Source: Enterobacteriaceae bacterium RIT693
GTDB lineage: Bacteria; Pseudomonadota; Gammaproteobacteria; Enterobacterales; Enterobacteriaceae
Assembly (NCBI GenBank): GCA_009668225.1
Contig: WJYK01000018.1
Coordinates: forward strand, 29,681-93,680
DNA length: 64,000 nt
Direction of reading: 5' to 3'
Every line of letters begins with the position of its first letter. The first letter of the stretch is position 1. The notes below the pieces were generated by a model. The model did no database searches. It saw only the letters and a list, made by a program, of their open reading frames with translations, and was not told the origin of the DNA. Made by a program: the position numbers and the translations under genes. This document shows positions 1 to 8,620 of this stretch, piece by piece.

Positions 1-536
1 ACTACCAGAATGATAAACACCACCATGATGGCAACCTGTACCAGCACAAACAGGGTGTTGAAGTTCGCCACCAGGTTGACGCTCTTCAGGTTGGCCGCCG
101 TCAGGATGCAGACAAACCCTACCACCCAGATCCACGGCGGGACTTCCGGGAACAGCGCCGAAAGGTAGATTTTTGCCAGCAGGACGTTGATCATCGGCAG
201 GAACAGATAGTCCAGCAGCGACGACCAGCCCACCATAAAACCTACGTGCGGGCTAATGGCCTTTTGAGCGTAGGTATAAGCTGAACCGGCCTGCGGGAAC
301 TGGCGCACCAGCTTGCCGTAGCTGATAGCGGTAAACAGCACGCCCGCCAGCGCCAGCAGATAGGACGCAGGCACGTGGCCGTCGCTGATGCCGGACACTA
401 TGCCAAAGGTATCAAACACCGACATTGGCGTGAGATAGGCCAGACCCATCACCACCACCTGCCAGAGTTTTAGAGATTTGCGCAGCTGCGGCTTACCCGC
501 CTGAGAAGCGTTGTCTACGGAGAAATTAGTCGCCAT
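1..536 (-). CDS. puuP: Putrescine importer PuuP (5' part, runs off left edge)
   Basis: N-terminal 178 residues of an APC-superfamily cytoplasmic-membrane permease that imports putrescine for the Puu degradation pathway. The start ATG at 536-534 follows a strong G-run ribosome site (GGGGGG, about 8 nt upstream). The motifs [19 protein letters not shown] and [14 protein letters not shown] match the PuuP/PlaP family. The paralogue PlaP is encoded at 42280-43644 in this window and shares both motifs in slightly altered form, but the immediate neighbour puuA makes this one PuuP. Transcribed leftward, codirectional with puuA. The C-terminal portion (normally about 460 residues in total) lies outside the window, so integrity cannot be judged. 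Confidence 0.93.
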   Translation of the reverse strand, partial: MATNFSVDNASQAGKPQLRKSLKLWQVVVMGLAYLTPMSVFDTFGIVSGISDGHVPASYLLALAGVLFTAISYGKLVRQFPQAGSAYTYAQKAISPHVGFMVGWSSLLDYLFLPMINVLLAKIYLSALFPEVPPWIWVVGFVCILTAANLKSVNLVANFNTLFVLVQVAIMVVFIILV

Positions 537-877
537 GACGATGTCCCCCCACGCGGATACAGGTTTGCGAAGCGTTCTTCGTTCGGGCAAACCTGCTTAG
601 CCTGGGGGTTAATCGTAATTGTCGGGGAATTGTTATTGGGTTCACGCATGCCGCTGGCCCGTCGTTATCAATACGGCAGCAGCGTTCGCCCTCGCCGTGC
701 GGATATTTAAACATTTGCGTCTGCATCATCTCATTTCCTCGTCGTACACATTGTCGTTAACAGAAGACCCGTTGCCGCCTGCGCTCCGTTACGCGACTTC
801 GGGAAATGGCAGGTTGCCCTGCAAAACGTCCGGTCTGGCTCCGCTCAGCCCGTATGATGCTACTTATTTATCAGCTT

Positions 878-903
878 GCCCGGCCACGCTTGCTCCGCCG
901 GGC
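878..903. repeat. REP-like palindrome / possible terminator between puuA and puuP
   Basis: Seven-base arms GCCCGGC and GCCGGGC enclose 12 bases (loop strand CACGCTTGCTCC). The form, a GC palindrome with an internal CGCTTG-type bulge in an intergenic gap, resembles the REP/PU elements of enteric bacteria. It lies 12 bases beyond the puuA stop and could also act as an mRNA 3'-end hairpin. No second copy was noticed in the window, so the REP assignment is tentative. The rest of the 537-914 gap shows no gene; it must carry the puuP promoter. Confidence 0.4.
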
Positions 904-914
904 AGGAGCCACTA

Positions 915-2333
915 TCAGGCGTTTTTCAACATCCACTCAATTTCAGTTTCCGTGATTAAACGCTCAAACTGCACCAGCTCATCGTGCTTACACGCGTGGA
1001 AAACGTGGCTGAAACGCTCGCCCAGCAGTTCGCGCAAACTGTCGTTCTGAGTGAACTCCCACAGCGCGTCGCTCTGGCGAATCGGGAACGGCAGCCCTTC
1101 CTGCTCCAGCCCGTTGCCCTCAACTTCTTCCTGCAGCGGCAGGTCGGTATCCAGGCCGTGCAAAATCCCGGCGAGGATCGTCGCCATCACCAGATACGGG
1201 TTGGCATCCGCCCCCGCCACGCGGTACTCCACGCGGTGGTTGTCCCTGTCGCCGCACGGAATGCGCAGCGCCACGGTACGGTTGTTATGCCCCCATGAAG
1301 CCTGAGTCGGGACGTACATCCCCGGCTGGAAACGGCGCCACGAGTTCACGTTCGGCGCCAGCAGCGCCATAGAAGAAGGCATCAGGTGGATCATGCCCGC
1401 CAGCGCACGTTTCAGCAGCGCAGAGTCTTCGCCGTCGGCGTCCGCCAGCACGTTTTCGCCTTTGTTATTCAGCACGCTGATGTGGATATGCATCCCGCTG
1501 CCCGCATGCTCTTCGTAAGGCTTCGCCATAAAAGTGGCGTGCATCTTATGCTTCTCTGCGACAGTTCGCACCAGGCGTTTTAACGCCAGCGCATCATCGC
1601 AGGCATCCAGCACGTTATCGGTGTGATGCAGGTTGATTTCGAACTGCCCTGGCGAGGCTTCTGCCACCGCGCCGTCGGCCGGGATCAGCTGCAGGCGAGC
1701 CAGATCGTCGATGTCGGTCAGCACATCGGCAAAGTGATTCAGGTTATCGACGGAATAGACCTGGCTTTGGGTATTTCGGTCGTCGGTACCCGGCGCGCAG
1801 GGCGGCTGCAGGTAGCCTTCGGCGTCGCGCTGGCGATCGATTAAATAGAACTCCAGCTCTACCGCTACCACGGGGAACAGGCCGCGCTGGCGCAGCTGCT
1901 GCCAGAGTCGGTTAAGCACGTTCCGCGGCTCAACGTCAAAGGGAGCGCCATCTTCATCCAGCATGGTCAGCATCATCTGGCCGATAAACTCGGGATCGGC
2001 CGCCGACGGCGTCAGCGTTCCCGGCACCGGCACGCAGCGGCGATCCGGCTCGCCCAGTTCCTGCCCAAGCCCGGCCTCTTCTACGACATTGCCGAGGATA
2101 TCCATGGCAAACACCGACGCCGGGAAATAACAGCCCTTCTCTACCTTACGCAGACCGGCGATCGGAATACGTTTTCCGCGGAAGCAGCCGTTCAGGTCTG
2201 TGAGCAGGACATCGACATATTGGGTATTGGGATAACGTTCAAGAAAGGTATTCACTTCGCGTGCAAACGCGCTACTTCGTCTCTCTTCGGAATGCTGAAC
2301 AAAATTCTCAACTTCTACGATATTGGTTTCCAT
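915..2333 (-). CDS. puuA: Gamma-glutamylputrescine synthetase PuuA
   Basis: 472-residue glutamine-synthetase-fold enzyme that ligates L-glutamate to putrescine using ATP, the first step of the Puu pathway, in the cytoplasm. It starts METNIVEVENFVQ and ends ETEIEWMLKNA, both essentially as in E. coli PuuA, and the length equals the E. coli protein. GS-type catalytic-domain motifs are visible: VAVELEFYL around residue 160 (metal-binding glutamates), SGMHIHIS around 280, and a RVEYRVAGADANPY segment around 370. The gene diverges from puuD; the 2334-2545 gap holds a PuuR box and the puuD promoter, so repression by PuuR is expected. Confidence 0.97.
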   Translation of the reverse strand: METNIVEVENFVQHSEERRSSAFAREVNTFLERYPNTQYVDVLLTDLNGCFRGKRIPIAGLRKVEKGCYFPASVFAMDILGNVVEEAGLGQELGEPDRRCVPVPGTLTPSAADPEFIGQMMLTMLDEDGAPFDVEPRNVLNRLWQQLRQRGLFPVVAVELEFYLIDRQRDAEGYLQPPCAPGTDDRNTQSQVYSVDNLNHFADVLTDIDDLARLQLIPADGAVAEASPGQFEINLHHTDNVLDACDDALALKRLVRTVAEKHKMHATFMAKPYEEHAGSGMHIHISVLNNKGENVLADADGEDSALLKRALAGMIHLMPSSMALLAPNVNSWRRFQPGMYVPTQASWGHNNRTVALRIPCGDRDNHRVEYRVAGADANPYLVMATILAGILHGLDTDLPLQEEVEGNGLEQEGLPFPIRQSDALWEFTQNDSLRELLGERFSHVFHACKHDELVQFERLITETEIEWMLKNA

Positions 2334-2378
2334 GATTCACCGCCGTTGCGTTGGATGCCGGTCGCTGATGTCGACCGT

Positions 2379-2393
2379 TAAATATAATGTCCA
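2379..2393 (+). promoter_or_regulatory. Candidate PuuR operator
   Basis: The 15-mer TAAATATAATGTCCA matches 12 of 15 positions of the asymmetric PuuR recognition sequence as I recall it for E. coli (AAAATATAATGAACA). It sits in the puuA-puuD divergent region, where PuuR sites are known in E. coli. Nearby, 2412-2424 is a small perfect inverted repeat (AAACA, 3 nt, TGTTT), and a partial match AAAATATTGAACG follows the puuD -10 element. Confidence 0.6.
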
Positions 2394-2443
2394 CTTATCG
2401 ACAATGGTGTGAAACAAAATGTTTGTCAAATGTTAATTTAAGT

Positions 2444-2472
2444 TTGCAAGGACGTTACACCGCTGCTAGATT
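2444..2472 (+). promoter_or_regulatory. Sigma-70 promoter for puuD
   Basis: TTGCAA (2444-2449) and TAGATT (2467-2472) are separated by exactly 17 bases and placed 74 bases ahead of the chosen puuD start. It lies between the divergent genes and downstream of the candidate PuuR box, consistent with a repressed promoter. Confidence 0.55.
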
Positions 2473-2545
2473 GAAAAAATATTGAACGGATACGGGCAAC
2501 ATGGAATCGTTTGGCAATAATTTAGTCCATAATGTGAGGTTGATC

Positions 2546-3310
2546 ATGGTCGATATATTTGACAAGCCAGTGATTGGTGTCGTGATGTGCAGGAACAGGC
2601 TTAAGGGTCATCAGACCCAGACGTTGCAAGAAAAATACCTGAATGCCGTGTTGAACGCCGGCGGATTACCGATTGCCCTTCCCCACGCGCTGGCAGAGCC
2701 AGAACTGCTGAATGCGCTGCTGCCAAAACTGGACGGGATCTTCCTGCCGGGCAGCCCCAGCAACGTGCAGCCGCACCTCTATGGTGAAAATGGCGATGAG
2801 CCTGACGCCGACCCTGGGCGTGATGAACTGAGCATGGCGCTTATCGCCGCCGGGCTCAAAAGGCGCATTCCCATTTTCGCCATTTGCCGGGGTTTACAGG
2901 AACTGGTTGTCGCCACAGGCGGGACTCTGTATCGTCGCCTGTGCGATCAGCCTCAGCTTCTGGAACACCGTGAAGATCCCGAGCTTCCCGTGGAGCAGCA
3001 GTACGCACCTTCACATGAAGTTCAGGTACAGGAGGGAGGATTGCTTTCGCATTTAATACCGGGTTGCAACACGTTTTGGGTTAACTCATTACATGGCCAG
3101 GGAGCGAAAACGGTGGGCCCGCTGCTGCGCGTAGAGGCAAGGTCGCAGGATGGACTGGTGGAAGCGGCAAGCGTTCACGATCATCCTTTTGCCCTCGGCG
3201 TTCAGTGGCACCCAGAATGGAACAGTAGCGAATACGCCCTGTCGCGTTTGTTGCTTGAAGGTTTTATCAACGCCTGTCAGAAGCACCTGTCTGAAAAACA
3301 GCGGCTCTGA
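2546..3310 (+). CDS. puuD: Gamma-glutamyl-GABA hydrolase PuuD
   Basis: Class I glutamine-amidotransferase-fold hydrolase that releases GABA from gamma-glutamyl-GABA. The start was set at the ATG at 2546 because GAGG lies 7 bases upstream and gives 254 residues, exactly the E. coli length; an in-frame ATG at 2501 would add 15 unsupported residues. Catalytic residues are visible: nucleophile Cys114 in FAICRGLQE, and His222/Glu224 in GVQWHPEW. First gene of a rightward puuD-puuR run; puuR begins 25 bases after its stop. Confidence 0.96.
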   Translation: MVDIFDKPVIGVVMCRNRLKGHQTQTLQEKYLNAVLNAGGLPIALPHALAEPELLNALLPKLDGIFLPGSPSNVQPHLYGENGDEPDADPGRDELSMALIAAGLKRRIPIFAICRGLQELVVATGGTLYRRLCDQPQLLEHREDPELPVEQQYAPSHEVQVQEGGLLSHLIPGCNTFWVNSLHGQGAKTVGPLLRVEARSQDGLVEAASVHDHPFALGVQWHPEWNSSEYALSRLLLEGFINACQKHLSEKQRL

Positions 3311-3335
3311 CCACTACTGTTAAGGAAATGCCAAT

Positions 3336-3893
3336 ATGAGCGATGACGGCCTGGCGCCGGGTAAACGTTTGTCAGCGATCCGCCAGCAACTGGGTCTTTC
3401 TCAACGTCGTGCCGCCGAACTGTCTGGATTAACGCATAGCGCCATCAGCACCATAGAACAGGACAAAGTCAGTCCTGCCATCAGTACGCTGCAAAAGCTG
3501 CTGAAAGTCTACGGGCTGTCGCTCTCCGAGTTCTTCGCGGAACCGGAAAAACCTGATGAGCCGCAGGTGGTTATTAATTATGACGACCTGATTGAAATAG
3601 GCAGTCAGGGTGTTTCAATGAAATTAATACACAATGGGAATCCTAACCGTACGCTGGCGATGATCATTGAGACCTATCAGCCGGGCACAACCACCGGCGA
3701 GAGGATCAAACACCAGGGTGAGGAGACGGGCACGATACTGGAAGGTGAAGTGGTTTTGACCGTTAACGGGCAGACCTGGCACCTTGTTGCGGGGCAAAGC
3801 TATGCGATTAACACCAGCATGCCGCACAGCTTCAGCAACACCTCGGCAGGTATTTGCCGCATTATCAGCGCCCACACCCCCACCACGTTCTAA
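3336..3893 (+). CDS. puuR: Putrescine-responsive repressor PuuR
   Basis: 185-residue regulator with an N-terminal Xre/Cro-type helix-turn-helix (about residues 9-62, including LGLSQRRAAELSGLTHSAIS) and a C-terminal cupin domain (about 110-180) ending HSFSNTSAGICRIISAHTP. In E. coli PuuR represses puuAP and puuDRCBE, with putrescine relieving repression. AAGGA lies about 9 bases ahead of the ATG. The gene is followed by a hairpin-rich 284-base gap before puuC rather than the tight spacing of a simple operon. Confidence 0.95.
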   Translation: MSDDGLAPGKRLSAIRQQLGLSQRRAAELSGLTHSAISTIEQDKVSPAISTLQKLLKVYGLSLSEFFAEPEKPDEPQVVINYDDLIEIGSQGVSMKLIHNGNPNRTLAMIIETYQPGTTTGERIKHQGEETGTILEGEVVLTVNGQTWHLVAGQSYAINTSMPHSFSNTSAGICRIISAHTPTTF

Positions 3894-3900
3894 TTATTTT

Positions 3901-4073
3901 CAGGCCTGATAAGGCTAACAAAGAGGGAAAAAGCGTGGTTTTTCCCTCTTTGTGGCTAACAGCAGAAAATCAATAAATTGATTTTCCAGGCGCATTAATT
4001 AGCAGTCCAGGTGTTTCTTCTCTCACCTACGGTCTGTTTGTAGACAGAGGCCTGAGTTACTCAGGCCTTATTT
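3901..4073. repeat. Diverged member of the terminator-embedded hairpin repeat
   Basis: Series of hairpins between puuR and puuC. A perfect 15-bp stem at 3918-3953 has loop GCGTGG, followed by a 10-bp perfect stem at 3965-3986 (GAAAATCAAT, AA, ATTGATTTTC), AGGTG/CACCT at 4009-4028, and the terminator at 4048-4073. Order, the GTGG loop, the segment TTTG-GGC-AAC-AGAAAA after the first stem and the terminal TTTGT..CAG match the repeats at 35187-35316 and 53321-53451, while the first stem differs on both arms in a compensating way. AGGCCTGA occurs at both ends (3902 and 4048), echoing the duplicated flanking hairpins of the other copies. Confidence 0.5.
4048..4073 (+). terminator. Rho-independent terminator after puuR
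   Basis: AGGCCTGAG, loop TTA, CTCAGGCCT, then TATTT. Nine perfect base pairs with a short U-rich tail; it would separate puuDR from puuCB or attenuate read-through. Confidence 0.65.
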
Positions 4074-4177
4074 AAACAACATTTTTAACAGGACTTAATT
4101 CCTGGGGCTTTTTGCAGCCCAAATTTGCCTGAAGAACCCAGTAAGGCCATTTATCCGATTGAATAAAAGGAGTCATC

Positions 4178-5671
4178 ATGGACTTTCAGCATCTTAATTA
4201 CTGGCAGGAAAAAGCAAAAAATGCCTCGCCGGAAACCCGCCTGTTTATTAACGGCGAATATTGCTCTGCCAAAGACGGCGAAACATTCAGTACCGTCGAC
4301 CCTTTTGCGCAGCGTAGTCTTGCCGAAGTCGCTCGAGGCAAAAAAACGGACGTCGATATTGCGGTTAAGGCTGCCCGCGATGTTTTTGAGCGCGGCGACT
4401 GGGCGCAGGCTTCCCCGGCCAAACGTAAAGCCGTGCTCGGCAAGCTGGCGGATTTAATGGAACAGCATCACGAGGAGCTGGCGCTGCTGGAGACGCTCGA
4501 CACCGGCAAACCTATCCGCCATAGCCTGCGTGATGATATTCCGGGCAGCGCCCGTGCGATTCGCTGGTACGCCGAAGCCATCGACAAAGTGTACGGTGAA
4601 GTCGCCACCACGGGTGTTAACGAACTGGCGCTGATTGTGCGCGAACCGGTTGGCGTGATTGCCGCCGTTGTGCCGTGGAACTTCCCGCTGCTGCTGGCCT
4701 GCTGGAAGCTCGGCCCGGCGCTGGCCGCGGGCAACAGCGTTATCCTCAAGCCTTCTGAAAAATCACCGCTGTCGGCTATTCGCCTTGCGGCACTGGCCAA
4801 AGAAGCGGGCCTGCCAGACGGCGTATTTAACGTCGTGACCGGGTTTGGGCACGAGGCAGGACAGGCGCTGGCTCAGCACCCGGACGTCGACGTGATAACC
4901 TTCACCGGCTCCACCCGCACCGGCAAACAGCTGCTAAAAGATGCGGGCGACAGCAACATGAAGCGCGTCTGGCTGGAAGCGGGCGGCAAAAGCGCCAATA
5001 TCGTTTTCGCCGACTGCCCGGATCTGAAAAAGGCCGCCGCAACCACCGCCGCCGGGATTTTCTATAACCAGGGCCAGGTCTGCATCGCCGGTACTCGCCT
5101 GCTGCTGGAAGAGAGCATCGCCGATGAGTTTATCGCCCTGCTGAAAGAGCAGGCGAAAAACTGGCAGCCAGGCAACCCGCTTGACCCTGAAACCACGATG
5201 GGCACGCTTATCGACAGCGCCCACGCCGACAACGTCCACGGCTTTATTCGCGATGGCGAAAGTCAGGGCAAGCTGGCGCTTGACGGGCGTAACGGCAGCC
5301 ACCCGGCGGCCATCGGCCCGACGATTTTCACCGACACCGCAGCGGATGCACGAGTCGGACGGGAAGAGATCTTTGGCCCGGTGCTCGTCGTCACCCGCTT
5401 TACCTCCGAAGCTCAGGCGCTATCGCTTGCCAACGACAGCGACTACGGCCTCGGTGCCGCCGTGTGGACCCGCGATCTTTCCCGCGCCCACCGCATGAGC
5501 CGCAGCCTTAAAGCAGGTTCCGTTTTCGTCAATAACTACAACGACGGCGACATGACCGTCCCGTTTGGCGGCTACAAACAGAGCGGCAACGGGCGCGATA
5601 AGTCCCTGCATGCCCTCGAAAAATTTAGCGAACTGAAAACCATCTGGATTGCCCTGGAGCCTTCATCATGA
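4178..5671 (+). CDS. puuC: Gamma-glutamyl-gamma-aminobutyraldehyde dehydrogenase PuuC
   Basis: 497-residue NAD(P)-dependent aldehyde dehydrogenase that oxidises gamma-glutamyl-gamma-aminobutyraldehyde to gamma-glutamyl-GABA. ALDH signatures are present: PWNFP near residue 167, KPSEKSP around 201 for cofactor binding, the general-base Glu267 in LEAGGKSAN, and the catalytic Cys302 in NQGQVCIAG. Length agrees with E. coli PuuC (495). AAAGGAG lies 7 bases ahead of the ATG. Its stop overlaps the puuB start by four bases (ATGA), indicating translational coupling. Confidence 0.96.
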   Translation: MDFQHLNYWQEKAKNASPETRLFINGEYCSAKDGETFSTVDPFAQRSLAEVARGKKTDVDIAVKAARDVFERGDWAQASPAKRKAVLGKLADLMEQHHEELALLETLDTGKPIRHSLRDDIPGSARAIRWYAEAIDKVYGEVATTGVNELALIVREPVGVIAAVVPWNFPLLLACWKLGPALAAGNSVILKPSEKSPLSAIRLAALAKEAGLPDGVFNVVTGFGHEAGQALAQHPDVDVITFTGSTRTGKQLLKDAGDSNMKRVWLEAGGKSANIVFADCPDLKKAAATTAAGIFYNQGQVCIAGTRLLLEESIADEFIALLKEQAKNWQPGNPLDPETTMGTLIDSAHADNVHGFIRDGESQGKLALDGRNGSHPAAIGPTIFTDTAADARVGREEIFGPVLVVTRFTSEAQALSLANDSDYGLGAAVWTRDLSRAHRMSRSLKAGSVFVNNYNDGDMTVPFGGYKQSGNGRDKSLHALEKFSELKTIWIALEPSS

Positions 5672-6948
5672 CTGAACATACCACCAGCTATTACGCGGCC
5701 AGCGCCAACCAATATGAGCCCTTCCCGCAGTTGACCGAGTCCGTAACCTGCGACGTGTGCGTGGTCGGCGGCGGCTATACCGGCCTTTCTTCTGCGCTAC
5801 ATCTGTCCGAAATGGGCTATGACGTGGTGCTGCTGGAGTCAGCCCGCATCGGCTTTGGCGCCAGCGGACGCAACGGCGGGCAGCTGGTTAACTCCTACAG
5901 CCGCGACATCGACGTGATTGAGCGCCGCTATGGCCCGGAAGCGGCCAAAATGCTCGGCGGCATGATGTTTGAAGGCGGAGAAATTATTCGCGAACGCATT
6001 AAGCGCTATCAGATTGACTGTGATTATCGCCCCGGCGGCCTGTTTGTGGCCATGAACCACAAGCAGCTGGAAAAACTTGAAGAGCAGAAAGCCAACTGGG
6101 AGCGCTACGGCAATACCCAGTTGGAGCTGCTGGATGCCAGCGAAATCAAACGCGAAGTGAACAGCGACCGCTACGTGGGCGCCCTGCTCGATCACAGCGG
6201 CGGCCATATTCATCCGCTGAACCTGGCGATCGGCGAAGCTCACGCCATTCACCTTAACGGGGGCCGCGTATTCGAACAGTCTGCGGTGACCCATATTCAG
6301 CACAGCAGCCCGGCCGTCGTCAGCACGGCGAAAGGCAAGGTCACGGCGAAGTACGTGATCGTGGCCGGTAACGCCTATCTCGGCGATAAGCTGGAACCGG
6401 AGCTGGCAAAAAGCAGTATGCCGTGCGGCACGCAGGTGCTGACCACCGAGCCATTGGGCGAAGATCTTGCTCGCTCGCTGATCCCGAAAAATTACTGTGT
6501 GGAAGACTGTAACTACCTGCTGGATTACTACCGCCTGACGGCCGATAACCGCCTGCTGTACGGCGGCGGCGTGGTCTACGGCGCGCGTGACCCGGCAGAT
6601 ATTGAGCGCCTGGTGATGCCCAACCTGCTGAAAACCTTCCCACAGCTGAAAGGCGTGAAGATTGACTACAGCTGGACCGGGAACTTCCTGCTGACGCTGT
6701 CCCGCATGCCGCAGGTGGGCCGTCTGGATAACAATATTTACTACAGCCAGGGCTGCAGCGGGCACGGCGTCACCTATACCCATCTGGCTGGCCGCCTGAT
6801 TGCTGAGCTGCTGCGCGGGGACGCCGAGCGCTTCAACGCCTTCGCCAACCTGCCGCACTATCCGTTCCCCGGTGGACGCACGTTCCGTATTCCGTTTACC
6901 GCGATGGGCGCGGCTTACTACAGTCTTCGCGATCGCCTTGGGGTTTAA
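5668..6948 (+). CDS. puuB: Gamma-glutamylputrescine oxidoreductase PuuB
   Basis: 426-residue FAD-dependent oxidase of the DAO/glycine-oxidase fold that converts gamma-glutamylputrescine to gamma-glutamyl-gamma-aminobutyraldehyde. The dinucleotide-binding motif VVGGGYTGLSSALHL sits at about residues 31-45, followed by the FAD-contact GFGASGRNGGQ at about 63-73. The C-terminal GCSGHGVTYTHLAGRLI is the second FAD signature. Overlaps puuC by four bases. A strong terminator follows directly; puuE (GABA aminotransferase), next in E. coli, is absent here. Confidence 0.96.
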   Translation: MTEHTTSYYAASANQYEPFPQLTESVTCDVCVVGGGYTGLSSALHLSEMGYDVVLLESARIGFGASGRNGGQLVNSYSRDIDVIERRYGPEAAKMLGGMMFEGGEIIRERIKRYQIDCDYRPGGLFVAMNHKQLEKLEEQKANWERYGNTQLELLDASEIKREVNSDRYVGALLDHSGGHIHPLNLAIGEAHAIHLNGGRVFEQSAVTHIQHSSPAVVSTAKGKVTAKYVIVAGNAYLGDKLEPELAKSSMPCGTQVLTTEPLGEDLARSLIPKNYCVEDCNYLLDYYRLTADNRLLYGGGVVYGARDPADIERLVMPNLLKTFPQLKGVKIDYSWTGNFLLTLSRMPQVGRLDNNIYYSQGCSGHGVTYTHLAGRLIAELLRGDAERFNAFANLPHYPFPGGRTFRIPFTAMGAAYYSLRDRLGV

Positions 6949-6957
6949 ATAAACCCG

Positions 6958-6990
6958 ACGCACGGAGCGATTCCCTCCGTGCGTTTTTTT
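6958..6990 (+). terminator. Rho-independent terminator after puuB
   Basis: ACGCACGGAG, 7-base loop, CTCCGTGCGT followed by a run of T. It closes the puuCB transcript 10 bases after the stop. Confidence 0.9.
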
Positions 6991-7223
6991 ATTAACGGCC
7001 CAAAGCTTTATCGCCGCGAAAACTTCACGTTGCGGCAGATTAATTAAGGAATATATAAGGTGGCTTAAGCTAATTTACAGTCAATAACACCCAGATATTA
7101 CCAGCCAGAATTTTTGAAAGTCTTCATCAATAACCCCTGCTATTCATTAGCCAGGCGGCAACGTAGCATGCAACGCATTCACCGACGACTCACTTTAATA
7201 CCTACATTGAGAGACTCATTATA

Positions 7224-7481
7224 ATGCGTAAATTTATGACTTCCGCCCTTGCCCTTACCGTATTTACCGCCCTGACCGGCACGGTTTTAGCCGCCACTGA
7301 AGTTCAGCAGGCAAGCGCCGGGCAAAGCATTGGCGCCATTTCAACCAGCGGCGCAACCACGTTAGATCAGGCTATTAATCAGCTTTCCGACAAAGCCGAT
7401 AAGGCCGGTGCCACATCCTTTAAGGTGACTTCCGCTGGCGGACAAAATAAACTTTATGCTACTGCAGAATTATTCAAATAA
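7224..7481 (+). CDS. YdgH/BhsA/McbA-like (DUF1471) periplasmic protein
   Basis: 85-residue protein with an N-terminal signal peptide (MRKFMTSALALTVFTALTG, predicted cleavage after TVLA at about residue 23) and a DUF1471 core: SIGAISTSGATTLDQ, a helix rich in KADKAGA, and the terminal strands SFKVTSAGGQNKLYATAELFK. Family members such as BhsA, McbA and YhcN are small periplasmic or outer-membrane-associated proteins induced by stress and affecting surface properties. Which paralogue this corresponds to is unclear. It is monocistronic, with a strong terminator touching its stop codon. Confidence 0.85.
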   Translation: MRKFMTSALALTVFTALTGTVLAATEVQQASAGQSIGAISTSGATTLDQAINQLSDKADKAGATSFKVTSAGGQNKLYATAELFK

Positions 7482-7514
7482 ATAAAAGCTCGCGATGCGC
7501 GAGCTTTTATTTTT
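7481..7514. terminator. Bidirectional terminator
   Basis: AATAAAAGCTCGC pairs with GCGAGCTTTTATT around a 5-base loop; it is followed by T on the + strand and preceded by A. It serves the convergent DUF1471 gene and erfK. Confidence 0.9.
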
Positions 7515-7525
7515 CTGACTGAATA

Positions 7526-8461
7526 TTACAGTCGCCCTGTTTCCGTGGCGGCTGTATTTATTTGGACTGGCATCCCCGAGCGTCTGTTAAGCGCTTCACT
7601 CACCACAGACGTATTAACACCTGAAGCCTGAGTTTCGCTGCGCAATATCGTGGTCATCGGCAGCGGGACTTTTTTGTCGGACTCAAACTCCGCGCGATTA
7701 CGCGACAGCGGCTCGTGCACCTCTAACCAGCGCTTGCCGTCCGGCTCGGTGGTGGCCTTCACCGGCTGGTCAATCAGCTGCACGCGAGTCCCGACCGGCA
7801 CGTTATCGAACAGGAATTTAATGTCGTCGTTGCGCAGGCGGATACAGCCCTGGCTGACGCGCAGGCCGATACCAAAGTTAGCGTTGGTGCCGTGAATGGC
7901 GTACAGCTTACCGATGTAAATGGCGTACAGGCCCATCGGGTTGTCCGGCCCCGGCGGCACAAAAGCCGGCAGCGTTTTACCCTCTTTGGCGTACTCGCGG
8001 CGGGTGTTCGGCGTCGGTGTCCAGGCTGGCGCATCCTGCTTGCGCTCCACGCGGGTTACCCAGTTGCGCGGCGTTTCACGTCCGGCCTGGCCGATGCCTA
8101 TCGGCAGAATTTCTACGGTGTTGCTGTCCTTTGGATAGTAGTAGAGGCGCATTTCCGCCACGTTCATCACAATGCCTTCACGCACGGTGTCGGGCAAAAT
8201 AATCTGCTGCGGAATAACCAGCTGCGTCCCGGCTTTTGGCAGGAACGGATCGACGCCCGGATTAGCCTCCAGCATATTGCTGAAGCCCTGCCCGTACTGA
8301 GCGGCAAAATGTTCCAGCGGCTCCTTGTTGCCCGCCGGCACGGTTACCGCGATCGGCGCGCCAACCAGGCGACTGCCTTCCGGCGGCAAAGGATAAGTGA
8401 CGGCCAGCGCGCTTTGCGTGACCGCCGCCAGCGCAAAAGCCAGCGTGGAGAAACGAATCAT
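7526..8461 (-). CDS. ldtA: L,D-transpeptidase ErfK/LdtA
   Basis: 311-residue periplasmic L,D-transpeptidase of the group that anchors Braun lipoprotein to peptidoglycan. A signal peptide (to about residue 20, [13 protein letters not shown]) is followed by a LysM-like region (about 40-85) and the YkuD catalytic domain (about 95-230), with His190 in [12 protein letters not shown] and the nucleophile Cys206 in [10 protein letters not shown]. The mature N-terminus [14 protein letters not shown] and the overall length are those of E. coli ErfK (LdtA) rather than LdtB, C or E. In E. coli erfK lies near the asn tRNA genes, as here. Also known as erfK. Confidence 0.92.
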   Translation of the reverse strand: MIRFSTLAFALAAVTQSALAVTYPLPPEGSRLVGAPIAVTVPAGNKEPLEHFAAQYGQGFSNMLEANPGVDPFLPKAGTQLVIPQQIILPDTVREGIVMNVAEMRLYYYPKDSNTVEILPIGIGQAGRETPRNWVTRVERKQDAPAWTPTPNTRREYAKEGKTLPAFVPPGPDNPMGLYAIYIGKLYAIHGTNANFGIGLRVSQGCIRLRNDDIKFLFDNVPVGTRVQLIDQPVKATTEPDGKRWLEVHEPLSRNRAEFESDKKVPLPMTTILRSETQASGVNTSVVSEALNRRSGMPVQINTAATETGRL

Positions 8462-8620
8462 AATTTCCCTGTTAGTGAACTTGACGTGAATACGCTAAGC
8501 ATAACCGCCCTGGGAAAATTCTGTAAGGACGGCAGGTGAATATGTTTATTAATTGAACAGCCGGGTTGCGACCGCTGGCTTCAGAGGGCATGATGTCCTC
8601 TTGTTTTTAAAGGAGACGTT

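Noticed and set aside
5839..6963. 374-codon frame antisense to puuB
   Set aside because: Overlaps a certain gene entirely; long antisense frames are common in GC-rich codon usage and the translation has no family features.
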